Of a stretch of 64,000 nucleotides of DNA, positions 8,814 to 18,181 are shown in pieces. Source of the DNA: Marinobacter segnicrescens (lineage in GTDB: Bacteria; Pseudomonadota; Gammaproteobacteria; Pseudomonadales; Oleiphilaceae); the NCBI RefSeq assembly GCF_900111555.1, contig NZ_FOHZ01000015.1, positions 30,569 through 94,568 of the forward strand. Reading direction: 5' to 3'. The position numbers were made by a program, and so were the translations under genes. Numbering within the stretch: the first letter of the stretch is position 1; the number at the start of each line of letters is the position of its first letter. The notes beneath the pieces are model-generated. The model was not told the DNA's origin, did not search any database, and saw only the letters and a list, made by a program, of their open reading frames with translations.

Positions 8814-9787
8814 CATGCCTCCAGTTCGTTGTCGGGTGCCGGCCACCACCAGGAAATGCCGGCAATGCCCTGTCCGCCAGCCTGTAACGCCCGTTCCAGG
8901 TGCTCGGGCCCGGTGCCGCCGAGTGCGTAGACCGGAATCACCGCGTTACCGGCCAGCTCAGTAAAACGGTCCCAGCCAATACCCGGGTTGCCCGGATGAG
9001 AAGAAGTCGGCAGCACCGGCCCCAGGGTGGCATAGTCTGCACCGATGGCTGCCGCATGTGCCAGTTCAGCTCCACTATGGCAGGAAACGCCAAGCCAGCG
9101 GTCGTCCGGGACTGGTCGCTCCGCCAGCTCAGCGGCCCGGCGCCAGCTCAGGTGGACGCCGGCCACCGGCATGTCCGCGACCAACTCCGGTCGATCATGA
9201 ACCATCAGAGACGCCTCCGGCAAATCCCGGAGACAATGCGCGACCGCCTCTGTGTATGCCTGAGGCGACAAGGAGGGTAATCGCAGAACGACCAACGGAG
9301 AGCGGGAATGAAGCTGGCCTGCTACCGTGCGTTCAACGGCATCTTTGAGTGACGTACTCTCACCGGTGATGGCAAGCTGGCGAGGCAACCGGATAGCCCC
9401 GATAATCGGCCGGTTGGCTGCGGGAAAGTCCCCGGCCAGCAAATCATCCGGCGACAGCCAGAACACCGGCTGACCTTCCAGTCCCCGGGGCTCCCCCGAG
9501 GAAACCCGGGCCTCCCACACATCGAGGAACACTTCCTTGTCGCCGTAGTCATGGCGAATACCAATCAGTGGTTGCAGGTCACCCGGACTTACCGTCACAG
9601 CCGTTTCCTCCAGCAGTTCCCGAACAAGGGCCTGCTGAACCGTCTCGCCGGGCTCCACCTTGCCCCCGGGGAATTCCAGCAGGCCGCCCTGGTGGGCCCC
9701 CTCCGGGCGCCGGGCGATAAGCACCCGCCCTCCACGCCAGATTACCCCGACGGCCACATGGATCAACGTGCGCCCTGGAGCGATCAT
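8813..9787 (-). CDS. Nudix hydrolase / thiamine-phosphate-synthase-like fusion (MutT type)
   Basis: 324 residues. The N-terminal MutT-like Nudix domain (about 8-135) carries the box G42-x5-E48-x7-RELLEE ([24 protein letters not shown]), predicted to hydrolyse 8-oxo-dGTP and prevent mutation. The C-terminal half (about 150-320) resembles ThiE, with [38 protein letters not shown] and a VYALGG phosphate-binding end. This fusion is widespread in gammaproteobacteria near secA/argJ; whether the ThiE-like part is an active thiamine enzyme is not clear. ATG 9787 follows the argJ stop by one base, so the longer open frame (to 9868) is not used. Confidence 0.88.
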   Translation of the reverse strand: MIAPGRTLIHVAVGVIWRGGRVLIARRPEGAHQGGLLEFPGGKVEPGETVQQALVRELLEETAVTVSPGDLQPLIGIRHDYGDKEVFLDVWEARVSSGEPRGLEGQPVFWLSPDDLLAGDFPAANRPIIGAIRLPRQLAITGESTSLKDAVERTVAGQLHSRSPLVVLRLPSLSPQAYTEAVAHCLRDLPEASLMVHDRPELVADMPVAGVHLSWRRAAELAERPVPDDRWLGVSCHSGAELAHAAAIGADYATLGPVLPTSSHPGNPGIGWDRFTELAGNAVIPVYALGGTGPEHLERALQAGGQGIAGISWWWPAPDNELEA

Positions 9788-9788
9788 T

Positions 9789-11009
9789 TCAGGTACGGTA
9801 CTCGGCATTGATGGTGACGTAGTCATGGGAGAAGTCACAGGTCCATACCCGCTCTTTGATACGGCCACGTTTCAGGTCAATGTGAATGGTAATCTCCTGC
9901 TGGTCCATCACCGCCTGTCCACGCTCTTCGGTGTAATCGTCAGCACGGCCGCCGTTCCTCACCAGGCACACATCCCCCAGGAATATCTCAATGGCCTCAA
10001 GGTCCAGCCCCTCGACGCCCGCACGTCCAACCGCCGCGAGAATACGGCCCCAGTTAGGGTCAGAGGCAAACAGGGCCGTCTTCACCAGGGGAGAGTGAGC
10101 AACGGTATAGGCAACATCCAGTGCCTCTTTCTGACCGGCAGCGCCGGCCACCTCGATGGTGACAAACTTGGTGGCACCCTCACCATCCTTGACGATGGCA
10201 TGGGCCAGCTCCATGTATACCTCGCGCAATGCCTGCCTTAACAATGGATAGTGTTCACTTTCGACCGTCGCCACACCGGCACCGGCCTCTCCGGTGGCAA
10301 TAAGCATGCAGGCGTCATTGGTGGACGTATCGCCATCAATGGTAATGCGATTGAAGGATTCCTCTCCGAGCTCACTGGCAAGCTTTTGCAATACGCCCGG
10401 AGCGACCGACGCATCCGTGGCAATAAAGCCCAGCATGGTGGCCATATTGGGACGAATCATCCCCGCCCCCTTACTGATACCCGATATGTTGATGTGCTTG
10501 CCATCAATCTCGATCTGGCGTGTGGCTCCCTTGGGGCGGGTGTCCGTGGTCATGATGCCAGCTGCCGCCTCTGCCCAGTGACCCTCAGACAGGTCCGCCA
10601 ACGCCGCAGGCAGCGCGTTGACAATCTTTTCCACCGGCAGGGGCTCACCAATAACCCCGGTGGAGAAAGGCAGCACCGAGTGGGCCCGGGTGTCTGCCTC
10701 GCGAGCCAGGGCCTCGCAACAGGCATTCGCATCGCGCATGCCGCGCTCACCGGTTCCGGCGTTGGCATTACCGGTATTGATCAACAGGTAACGGGGATCC
10801 CCCTCCCCCAGGTGGCGACGAGCCACATGAACCGGTGCGGCACAGAACTGATTGGTGGTAAAAATGCCGGCCACTCGGCTGCCCTTCGACAGCTCGATGA
10901 CGACCACATCCTTACGTCCGGGTTTCTTGATGCCGGCGCTGGCAATTCCCAGACGCACCCCGGCCACCGGAAAAAAACGCTCAGGCAATGTCGCAGGACC
11001 AACCGCCAT
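9789..11009 (-). CDS. argJ: Bifunctional glutamate N-acetyltransferase / amino-acid acetyltransferase
   Basis: Recycles the acetyl group from N-acetylornithine to glutamate and can also acetylate glutamate, in arginine synthesis. 406 residues. The self-cleavage site is seen as ATML with nucleophile Thr191 (KGAGMIRPNMATMLGF), which splits the precursor into alpha and beta chains. LINTGNANAGTGE and FSTGVIGEPLP are family motifs. ATG 11009 has a near-ideal AAGGAGGAGAAT site directly upstream; the longer open frame runs into the secA terminator. First gene of argJ-Nudix-moaC. Confidence 0.96.
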   Translation of the reverse strand: MAVGPATLPERFFPVAGVRLGIASAGIKKPGRKDVVVIELSKGSRVAGIFTTNQFCAAPVHVARRHLGEGDPRYLLINTGNANAGTGERGMRDANACCEALAREADTRAHSVLPFSTGVIGEPLPVEKIVNALPAALADLSEGHWAEAAAGIMTTDTRPKGATRQIEIDGKHINISGISKGAGMIRPNMATMLGFIATDASVAPGVLQKLASELGEESFNRITIDGDTSTNDACMLIATGEAGAGVATVESEHYPLLRQALREVYMELAHAIVKDGEGATKFVTIEVAGAAGQKEALDVAYTVAHSPLVKTALFASDPNWGRILAAVGRAGVEGLDLEAIEIFLGDVCLVRNGGRADDYTEERGQAVMDQQEITIHIDLKRGRIKERVWTCDFSHDYVTINAEYRT

Positions 11010-11063
11010 ATTCTCCTCCTTGGGCGGCACCCGCGGGAACCGCCGAAACTCAAGATTCAGGAT

Positions 11064-11101
11064 AAAAAAACCCGCAGCCCCGTCTTCACGGAGGTGCGGG
11101 C
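11064..11101 (-). terminator. Rho-independent terminator of secA
   Basis: On the minus strand, AGCCCGCA, a loop region, TGCGGGT and then a run of seven T (the complementary A-run is at 11064-11070). It lies 27 bp after the secA stop and before the argJ ribosome site. Confidence 0.85.
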
Positions 11102-11127
11102 TTGTCGCTTGTTGCGCTACGGTGGCT

Positions 11128-13872
11128 TCAGGCGACCTTGCCGCAGCACTGCTTGTACTTCTTGCCAGACCCGCACGGACAGGGCTCATTACGCCCTACC
11201 TTACGCTCCTGGCGGACGAAGGTTTCAGGCGTTTGACCCTGCCGGCCCTCACCATCCCCCTGCTCGCCCTGCTCCGCTTCCGCGGCACTGGTCTGGTCAT
11301 GGCGCAAGCGGGCCGCAGCCAGCTCCTTCTCCAGCTGCTCACGGCGCTGTCGCTCCACCTCTTCCATCTCTTCGCGGGTCTGGACCTTGACGTGGCACAG
11401 CACCCGGGTGATGTCCCGTTTCATGGTGTCGAGCATGGATTCAAACAGGTTGAACGCCTCACGCTTGTATTCCTGTTTGGGGTTCTTCTGGGCGTAGCCA
11501 CGCAGATGAATACCACGACGCAGGTGGTCCATGTTCGAAAGGTGTTCCTTCCACAGGGTATCGAGTACCTGGAGGAATACCTGCTTCTCGAACTTGCGCA
11601 TGGACTCCGCGCCCACAACCTCTTCCTTCGCACGGTAGGCGGCAACCACCTCTTCAAGGATACGCTCGCGGAGCTTTTCCTCGTAAAGCTTCTTGTCCTC
11701 GTCCAACCATTGCTGGATGGGCAGTTCAATGGCCATTTCCGATGCCAGCTGCGATTCCAGGCCAGCAACATCCCATTGTTCCGGCATGCTCTGGGGCGGG
11801 ATGAACTCGCTGACGGTTTCTTCCACGACGTCAGCACGGATGCCGTCGATGATCTCGGAGATATTCTCCGACGCCATGACTTCGTTGCGCTGTTCGTAGA
11901 TAACGGTACGCTGGTCGTTGGCCACATCATCGTATTCCAGCAACGTCTTCCGCATATCAAAGTTGCGGCCTTCAACCTTGCGCTGGGACTTTTCGATGGC
12001 ATTGGTCACCATCCGGTGCTCAATGGCCTCGCCCTTCTTCATGCCCATGGCCTGCATCAGCTTCTTCACCCGGTCCGGGGCGAAAATCCGCATGAGATTG
12101 TCTTCCAGGGAGAGGAAGAAACGGGACGACCCGGGATCCCCCTGACGACCGGCACGACCCCGCAATTGGTTGTCGATACGTCGGGATTCATGGCGCTCGG
12201 TACCGATAATGTGCAACCCGCCAGAGGCAAGCACCTGTTGGTGGCGCTCGTCCCACTCGGCCTTGATGGCATCAACCTGTTCCTGGGTGGGGTTCTCCAG
12301 GGCAGCGACTTCCGTTTCCCAGTTGCCGCCCAGCATGATGTCGGTACCACGACCCGCCATGTTTGTGGCGATGGTGACTGCTCCGGGACGACCAGCCTGG
12401 GCAATCACCTGGGCTTCACTTTCGTGGTGCTTGGCGTTGAGTATCTTGTGGTCGATCCGTGCCTTTTTCAGCAGCGATGACAGCAGTTCTGACGCTTCAA
12501 CCGACGCCGTCCCCACCAGTACCGGACGGTTCTCAGCCGTTACATCCTTGATCTCGTCGATAATCGCGTGGAATTTCTCTTCCTGGGTAAGGTAAATCAG
12601 GTCGTTATAGTCGATCCGCTGGATCGGCTTGTTGGGTGGAATAACGACCACGTCGAGACCGTAGATCTGACGAAATTCGAAGGCTTCGGTATCGGCCGTA
12701 CCGGTCATACCGGCCAGCTTGTCATACATGCGGAAGTAGTTCTGGAAGGTGGTGGAAGCCAGGGTCTGGCTCTCGGCCTTGATCTCGACACCTTCCTTCG
12801 CCTCGATAGCCTGGTGCAAGCCTTCGCTCCAGCGGCGGCCGGGCATGGTACGTCCGGTGTGTTCGTCAACTATGACCACCTGCCCGTTCTGCACCAGATA
12901 GTCCACCTCACGGTGGAACAGGTGATGGGCGCGGAGACCGGAATGAACATGGTGCAGCAGCGCCAGGTTGGCCGCTGAATACAGGTTCTCGCCTTCCTTC
13001 AGCAGGCCCCGGCTAAGCAGCAGTTGTTCCACCTTTTCATGGCCGGCTTCGGTGAGTTCCACCTGGCGGGACTTTTCATCGATGGTGAAGTCGCCACTGG
13101 GCTCACCGTCCTCCTCAGACACCTCGCCCTTTTCCAGGGAAGGAATCAGCGTGTTGATTTCCCGATAGAGCTTCGAGCTGTCTTCCGCCGCACCGGAAAT
13201 GATGAGCGGCGTGCGCGCCTCGTCAATGAGGATGGAGTCCACCTCGTCCACAATGGCGTAGTTCAGCGGACGCTGAACCTTGTCCTGCATACTGAACGCC
13301 ATGTTGTCACGCAGGTAGTCAAAGCCGAACTCGTTATTGGTACCGTAGGTAATATCCGCCTGATAGGCAGCCCGCTTCTCTTCCGCCGGTTGACCAGAGA
13401 CCACGACACCCACGCTCATGCCGAGAAAACGATAGAGCTTGCCCATCCATTCGGAGTCACGACGGGCCAGGTAGTCGTTAACGGTAACCACGTGCACACC
13501 ACGGCCAGCCAGGGCATTCAGGTACACCGCTGCCGTCGCCACCAGGGTCTTGCCCTCGCCAGTCTTCATTTCAGCGATGTGGCCTTCATGGAGGGTCATG
13601 GCACCAATGAGCTGCACATCAAAATGACGCATGCCCATTACCCGTCGGCTCGCCTCGCGGACGGTGGCAAAGGCGTCGGGAAGCAGCTGATCCAGGGTTT
13701 CGCCCTTCTCGAGGCGGTCACGGAACTCGGTGGTCCTGGCCTGCAACTGTTCGTCAGTCAACGCGATGAGCGACTCTTCGAGCTCATTGATGCGATTGAC
13801 AACTTTTCGCATCCTTTTGATCTCGCGAGCGTTTTTACTGCCGAACATCTTCGTTGCAAGCTTCGTGAACAT
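11128..13872 (-). CDS. secA: Protein translocase ATPase SecA
   Basis: Motor ATPase that pushes unfolded preproteins through SecYEG. 914 residues, a usual length. Seen: Walker [12 protein letters not shown] (about 102-112), DEAD-type box [15 protein letters not shown], the [16 protein letters not shown] motif, the helicase [15 protein letters not shown] segment, and an intact C-terminal zinc-binding tail [15 protein letters not shown] that contacts SecB and the ribosome. Unlike in E. coli, no secM-like reading frame is evident upstream; an M23 peptidase gene takes that position, as in Pseudomonas. Confidence 0.98.
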   Translation of the reverse strand: MFTKLATKMFGSKNAREIKRMRKVVNRINELEESLIALTDEQLQARTTEFRDRLEKGETLDQLLPDAFATVREASRRVMGMRHFDVQLIGAMTLHEGHIAEMKTGEGKTLVATAAVYLNALAGRGVHVVTVNDYLARRDSEWMGKLYRFLGMSVGVVVSGQPAEEKRAAYQADITYGTNNEFGFDYLRDNMAFSMQDKVQRPLNYAIVDEVDSILIDEARTPLIISGAAEDSSKLYREINTLIPSLEKGEVSEEDGEPSGDFTIDEKSRQVELTEAGHEKVEQLLLSRGLLKEGENLYSAANLALLHHVHSGLRAHHLFHREVDYLVQNGQVVIVDEHTGRTMPGRRWSEGLHQAIEAKEGVEIKAESQTLASTTFQNYFRMYDKLAGMTGTADTEAFEFRQIYGLDVVVIPPNKPIQRIDYNDLIYLTQEEKFHAIIDEIKDVTAENRPVLVGTASVEASELLSSLLKKARIDHKILNAKHHESEAQVIAQAGRPGAVTIATNMAGRGTDIMLGGNWETEVAALENPTQEQVDAIKAEWDERHQQVLASGGLHIIGTERHESRRIDNQLRGRAGRQGDPGSSRFFLSLEDNLMRIFAPDRVKKLMQAMGMKKGEAIEHRMVTNAIEKSQRKVEGRNFDMRKTLLEYDDVANDQRTVIYEQRNEVMASENISEIIDGIRADVVEETVSEFIPPQSMPEQWDVAGLESQLASEMAIELPIQQWLDEDKKLYEEKLRERILEEVVAAYRAKEEVVGAESMRKFEKQVFLQVLDTLWKEHLSNMDHLRRGIHLRGYAQKNPKQEYKREAFNLFESMLDTMKRDITRVLCHVKVQTREEMEEVERQRREQLEKELAAARLRHDQTSAAEAEQGEQGDGEGRQGQTPETFVRQERKVGRNEPCPCGSGKKYKQCCGKVA

Positions 13873-13967
13873 AGACCACTGCTTCTTTGATTAAACGGAG
13901 GAAGCCGGCATTCTAACCTTATTTTGCAAGAGGACAAAAGGCAGTACGGCTTTGCCGGCCATGTTAA

Positions 13968-13986
13968 AGCCCCGGAAACCGGGGCT
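13968..13986 (-). terminator. Hairpin after the M23 peptidase gene
   Basis: A perfect 8-bp stem (AGCCCCGG / CCGGGGCT) with a 3-base loop, followed on the minus strand by TTTAACAT. Probably a weak terminator for the peptidase transcript ahead of secA. The rest of the 192-bp gap would hold the secA promoter, which I cannot place. Confidence 0.5.
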
Positions 13987-14064
13987 GGGTCACACAGGCA
14001 GGGAGGGGAGCGGGCCCCCGCGAACCCCCGGGCCCTTCAGAAAGCGCCGGTTAACGCCTGAGGA

Positions 14065-15003
14065 TCAGCGGGAAGCGCGCTGGATATAGCGCACCGGATC
14101 CTTGGCCTTGCCACCCTGAATCACTTCGAAGTGCACATGGGGACCCGTAGAGCGCCCGGTGGACCCCATCCGGGCGATAACCTGCCCCTTCTGGACGACC
14201 TGGCCTACTTCTACTTCCACTGACTTGGCGTGGGCGTACCGGGTGACAAGCCCCTCACCGTGGTCAATTTCCACCAGGTTGCCATAACCCTGACGGTCGC
14301 CTGCGAAGGTCACCACACCGGCGGCCACCGATATAATCTCACTGTCTTCCTTGCCAGCCAGGTCTACGCCGTTATGCCAGGTCCGTTTTCCAGAAAACGG
14401 ATCAGAGCGATAACCGAACCGGGACGACAGCCAGCCCCAGGTAATGGGTCGGCCCGCCACAAACCGCTCGTCTTCAAGACGGCGACTGGAAATCAGGGTG
14501 TCGAGCAGGCGCAACTGCTGCTCACGATCCCGGATTTTCCGGTCCAGTTCATCGATCATGGCAGTAAGCTGTGGTGTACTGAAGGACTCGGCAGCGTCCG
14601 CTTCGTCTTCCGGGCCACCAACCGCCGGCGCCTCATCAAAGTTGAACTCGTCGCTGGCGACAGCGCCACTTTCTATAAACCGCTGTCCAAGGGCGTCAAG
14701 CCTGAGCAACCGCCCCTGCATCTCACCAAGGCGAAGGGTCATGGCATCCACCTGCTCCCGTGCATCGCGCTCAAGACGGGCCAGGGCCTGCTGCTGGTCG
14801 TCAAGGGTGCCGTGCCATTGCTCGAGGAGGAATGGGGGGACCACGGGCCGATCAGCCACCTGGGCCATTGCCGCACGGTAGCCAGCCCACGTACAAAGGG
14901 CCACCAGCGCCAGGGCGAAAAGCCCGGCAATGACCATTCCGGGGGCATGAAGCGTAAAGACTCGGGAGCGACCGTGTTTTCGACCTACAAGGATGATATT
15001 CAT
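14065..15003 (-). CDS. Membrane-anchored M23 family metallopeptidase
   Basis: 312 residues. A single N-terminal membrane anchor (about 22-44) is followed by a periplasmic helical, coiled-coil-prone region (about 60-175) and a C-terminal LytM/M23 domain. All zinc and catalytic residues are present: His210 and Asp214 (HNGVD), His258, and His289/His291 (HVH). It is therefore expected to be an active peptidoglycan endopeptidase rather than an EnvC-type activator. Pseudomonads carry a similar gene between lpxC and secA. Divergent from dciA. Confidence 0.9.
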   Translation of the reverse strand: MNIILVGRKHGRSRVFTLHAPGMVIAGLFALALVALCTWAGYRAAMAQVADRPVVPPFLLEQWHGTLDDQQQALARLERDAREQVDAMTLRLGEMQGRLLRLDALGQRFIESGAVASDEFNFDEAPAVGGPEDEADAAESFSTPQLTAMIDELDRKIRDREQQLRLLDTLISSRRLEDERFVAGRPITWGWLSSRFGYRSDPFSGKRTWHNGVDLAGKEDSEIISVAAGVVTFAGDRQGYGNLVEIDHGEGLVTRYAHAKSVEVEVGQVVQKGQVIARMGSTGRSTGPHVHFEVIQGGKAKDPVRYIQRASR

Positions 15004-15365
15004 AATATCTGACCAAATTGACTGTGACAGACATCCCTGTCCCTGCGATCGACATCCTGTGGAGGACGGAGGAATACAATGCTCCGGAGTGGCAACGGCC
15101 CGATCATAAACCGGTGCGCACCATTAAAAGGAGACGGACTTCTTCCTTTTTGCCCACAGGCTGTTACGCTTTGTTAAAACCGCAACCGATTCTGTTACGG
15201 TTACGGAGTCCTTCTCCACCGCTGTAGTGCGATACTGGCCAATCGGCAGCGCAGTCCAGGCGCGGTGAATAGAAAATGCCGGGACGGCTAGCGATGGAAG
15301 TTGACGAGTGTATAAAATTCCTACCCATCTAGTCGAGTTACAAGCCCATTGCATCCGGTAAACCC
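15004..15365. other. Divergent intergenic region with an inverted repeat
   Basis: 362 bp between the divergent M23 peptidase and dciA starts. It contains a 9-bp inverted repeat with one mismatch, CCGCAACCG (15180-15188) and CGGTTACGG (15198-15206), 9 bp apart, a plausible operator. I could not place convincing promoters for either gene. No coding sequence is credible here. Confidence 0.35.
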
Positions 15366-15821
15366 ATGAAGACCCGCCCCTCACTTTCCCTGTCTGCTGA
15401 TAACCGCGACCAGCCCAGGCACCTGCGGGACCTGATGGCACGCGCAGCTCTACACCACCAGGCAGAGCAGCACATCCTGAAGGCTATGCCCGAACGGCTC
15501 GCTTCCAATGTCCGTTTTGTCAACTACCACGATGGCGAACTGGTTCTGCAGTGCGATAACGCCACCCAGGCCAGCCAACTGAGATATCAACAGCGGGAGA
15601 TCATGGCTAAGCTGCGGGAAGAGGAAGCATTCGAATTTGTCTGGAAACTGAAGGTCAAGGTACAGCCCCGGCGTTACTCCCTTAAAAAGCCGCCCGAACC
15701 CATGACGCTCAGCAAAGAAAATGCCCGGCTCCTCGAAGAGGAAGCCGGGCACACGAAGGATAAAGCTTTACGCGAGGTTCTCGAAAAACTCGCCAGTCAT
15801 GCCAGCGACCAATCGGACTAA
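15366..15821 (+). CDS. dciA: DciA-family (DUF721) replicative helicase loader candidate
   Basis: 151 residues. The DUF721 core is seen at about 20-110 (LRDLMARAALHHQAEQHI, then PERLASNVRFVNYHDGELVLQCDNATQASQLRYQQREI, a KH-like fold), with a charged helical C-terminus. DciA proteins load or operate the DnaB helicase in bacteria that lack DnaC. The position opposite lpxC and next to secA is conserved in Pseudomonas and relatives. The ATG 15366 start is uncertain only by a few residues. Its stop lies 11 bp from the stop of lpxC on the other strand. Confidence 0.75.
   Translation: MKTRPSLSLSADNRDQPRHLRDLMARAALHHQAEQHILKAMPERLASNVRFVNYHDGELVLQCDNATQASQLRYQQREIMAKLREEEAFEFVWKLKVKVQPRRYSLKKPPEPMTLSKENARLLEEEAGHTKDKALREVLEKLASHASDQSD
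15714..15750 (-). terminator. lpxC terminator embedded in dciA
   Basis: Read on the minus strand, a strong stem (GCCCGGCTTCCTC / GAGG-AGCCGGGC, 15723-15750) is followed at once by ATTTTCTTT. It lies about 80 bp beyond the lpxC stop but inside the convergent dciA coding region, so it probably ends lpxC transcripts there. Confidence 0.65.
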
Positions 15822-15832
15822 GGTTTCCTGCC

Positions 15833-16750
15833 TCAGGCCGGTGCCGCCAGTACAGGCTTCATATAGGAGATAGGAGCCGTGGCCTCATCATCAAAGGTCA
15901 CCACTTCCCACGCATCCTCTTCAGCCCGCAGCTTGCGCAACAGCTTGTTGTTCAGGTCGTGACCGGATTTAACTCCACGGAATTCGCCGATCAGACTGTT
16001 CCCCAGCAGATACAGGTCGCCGATAGCATCCAGCACCTTGTGCTTGACGAACTCGTCATCGTAGCGCAGACCATCCTCATTCAGGATCTTGTAGTCATCC
16101 ACCACGATCGCATTGTCGACACTGCCCCCCAGAGCCAGGTTCATGGCACGCAGCTTCTCGATGTCACGCATGAAACCGAAAGTACGGGCCCGGCTGACTT
16201 CCTTCACAAACGAGGTGCTGGAAAAGTCCACCGTAGCGGTCTGGGCACGACCCTTGAATACAGGGTGATCGAAGTCGATGCCGAAACTGACCTTGAAGCC
16301 CTCGAAAGGCAGGAAGGTTGCTTTCTTGTCGCCTTCTTCCAGGGTGACTTCGCGCTTGATACGGATAAAGCGCTTGGGTGCATCCTGCTCCGCGATACCT
16401 GCTGACTGCAGCAGGAACACGAAAGGACCGGCGCTGCCGTCCATGATGGGCACTTCAGCGGCACTAAGTTCCACGAAACAGTTGTCGATACCGAGGCCAG
16501 CCATGGCCGAGAGCAGGTGCTCGATCGTTGCAACCCGGACGCCATCCTTGACCAGTGTTGTCGACAGCATGGTTTCGCCCACATTTTCCGCACAGGCACG
16601 GATCTCGACCACCGGGTCAAGGTCGGTACGACGGAAAACGATCCCCGTTTCCACCGGTGCGGGCTTCAGGGTGAGATACACCTTTTCACCGGAGTGAAGG
16701 CCGACGCCAGTGGCACGAATGGTGTTTTTGAGCGTCCGTTGTCTGATCAT
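15833..16750 (-). CDS. lpxC: UDP-3-O-acyl-N-acetylglucosamine deacetylase
   Basis: Zinc enzyme making the committed step of lipid A synthesis in the cytosol. 305 residues, as in E. coli. Zinc ligands His78 (EHLLSA), His237 and Asp241 (HKVLD) and the general acid His264 (KSGHD) are all in place. Last gene of the dcw region, 193 bp after ftsZ and so probably with its own promoter. The C-terminus is short, and I cannot tell whether FtsH-type degradation control applies. Confidence 0.97.
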   Translation of the reverse strand: MIRQRTLKNTIRATGVGLHSGEKVYLTLKPAPVETGIVFRRTDLDPVVEIRACAENVGETMLSTTLVKDGVRVATIEHLLSAMAGLGIDNCFVELSAAEVPIMDGSAGPFVFLLQSAGIAEQDAPKRFIRIKREVTLEEGDKKATFLPFEGFKVSFGIDFDHPVFKGRAQTATVDFSSTSFVKEVSRARTFGFMRDIEKLRAMNLALGGSVDNAIVVDDYKILNEDGLRYDDEFVKHKVLDAIGDLYLLGNSLIGEFRGVKSGHDLNNKLLRKLRAEEDAWEVVTFDDEATAPISYMKPVLAAPA

Positions 16751-16898
16751 CGGTACATATATCCGTCACAAAAGAACGATATCATCATGCAAAAAACTGC
16801 GCGGATGATACCAAAAAACGAAAGTGAATACCATTTAACCAATGGCCTCGTGACATAATCGTCATGTCTTTCGTCGTTCATGTGTATCAGGTCACAGG

Positions 16899-16914
16899 GC
16901 GGGCCGAAGCCCGC
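16899..16914 (-). terminator. UUCG-capped hairpin after ftsZ
   Basis: Minus-strand GCGGGC-TTCG-GCCCGC, a very stable tetraloop hairpin about 30 bp after the ftsZ stop. No U-tract follows, so it may protect the 3' end or pause polymerase rather than terminate on its own. Confidence 0.4.
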
Positions 16915-16943
16915 ACCCTGCCAACCGCATTTGCAACAGATTA

Positions 16944-18101
16944 TCAGTCAGCCTGGCGACGCAGGAATGCGGGAATATCGAGATAGTCCACGTCCTGCTC
17001 GTCTGAATCACGGCTCTGATCCACTGCCACATTGCCCTGAGATACAGCGCGACGACGCAGTACCGCCGGGCGGTCAAGCTGGTTGTAATCCGTGGTGCCG
17101 TCCAGGGTACGGGTATTGTCCACCACTTTGGTCGGCTTTTCGCGATCGCCACCCAGGCCAGTTGCAACGACGGTCACCTTCAGCTCATCGGTCATTTCCG
17201 GATCGATCACGGTACCGACAACAACCGTCGCGGAATCAGAGGCAAATTCGCGAACGATATCACCCACTTCGGAGAACTCGCCCAGGTTGAGATCCATACC
17301 CGCGGTTATGTTGACCAGGATACCCTTCGCGCCCTGCAGGTTGATGTCTTCGAGCAGCGGGCTGCGAATAGCCGCTTCCGCAGCCTCACGGGCGCGATTC
17401 TCGCCAGTGGCACGGGCTGTACCCATCATGGCCATGCCCATCTCTGACATGACCGTCTTCACGTCGGCGAAGTCAACGTTGATCATGCCGTTACGGGTGA
17501 TCAGGTCGGCGATACCCTGAACCGCACCAAGCAGCACATCGTTAGCGGAACCGAACGCATCCAGCAGGCTTGTTTTCTTGCCCAGCACTGCCAGCAGCTT
17601 TTCGTTCGGGATGGTAATCAGTGAGTCAACGCTTTCTTCCAGGTCCTTGAGCCCGGATTCGGCGACGCTCATGCGCTTGCCGCCTTCGAACTGGAACGGC
17701 TTGGTCACGACCGCCACGGTCAGAATGCCCATTTCGCGGGCTACCTCGGCAACGATGGGCGCTGCGCCGGTACCGGTACCGCCGCCCATGCCTGCAGTAA
17801 TAAAGACCATGTCCGCGCCCTTGATGGCATCGGCGATACGGTCACGGTCTTCCATGGCGGCCTGGCGTCCGATCTCCGGGTTCGCTCCGGCACCAAGACC
17901 CTTGGTAATGTTACCGCCGAGCTGGATCACCTGCTTGGCATCCAGGTTGTGAAGTGCCTGCGCGTCCGTGTTGGCGCAGATGAATTCAACCCCTTCCACA
18001 TCGCTGTTGAGCATGTGCCGCACGGCATTACCGCCGCCACCGCCAACACCGATTACCTTGATCACAGCGTTTTGCTGGACATTATCGACTAGTTCAAACA
18101 T
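16944..18101 (-). CDS. ftsZ: Cell division protein FtsZ
   Basis: Tubulin-like GTPase that forms the Z-ring at mid-cell. 385 residues. Seen: the GTP-binding signature [10 protein letters not shown] (106-115), the T7 loop NVDFADVK with catalytic Asp210 and Asp213, a variable linker (about 317-370), and the conserved C-terminal peptide [12 protein letters not shown] that binds FtsA and ZipA. ftsA ends 80 bp upstream, which leaves room for an extra promoter, as is usual for ftsZ. Confidence 0.98.
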   Translation of the reverse strand: MFELVDNVQQNAVIKVIGVGGGGGNAVRHMLNSDVEGVEFICANTDAQALHNLDAKQVIQLGGNITKGLGAGANPEIGRQAAMEDRDRIADAIKGADMVFITAGMGGGTGTGAAPIVAEVAREMGILTVAVVTKPFQFEGGKRMSVAESGLKDLEESVDSLITIPNEKLLAVLGKKTSLLDAFGSANDVLLGAVQGIADLITRNGMINVDFADVKTVMSEMGMAMMGTARATGENRAREAAEAAIRSPLLEDINLQGAKGILVNITAGMDLNLGEFSEVGDIVREFASDSATVVVGTVIDPEMTDELKVTVVATGLGGDREKPTKVVDNTRTLDGTTDYNQLDRPAVLRRRAVSQGNVAVDQSRDSDEQDVDYLDIPAFLRRQAD

Positions 18102-18181
18102 TCCCCTTCTCCTTCGTGCTGTATTCAGCCAGTTCCCGGCTGATTATTTTCTCGAGATACCTTCGTGTGATGCGTCGTTAT

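Noticed and set aside
10852..12480. Plus-strand open frame of 542 codons antisense to secA and argJ
   Set aside because: It follows from codon bias of the GC-rich genes on the other strand. No recognisable domain, no ribosome site, and secA is certain.
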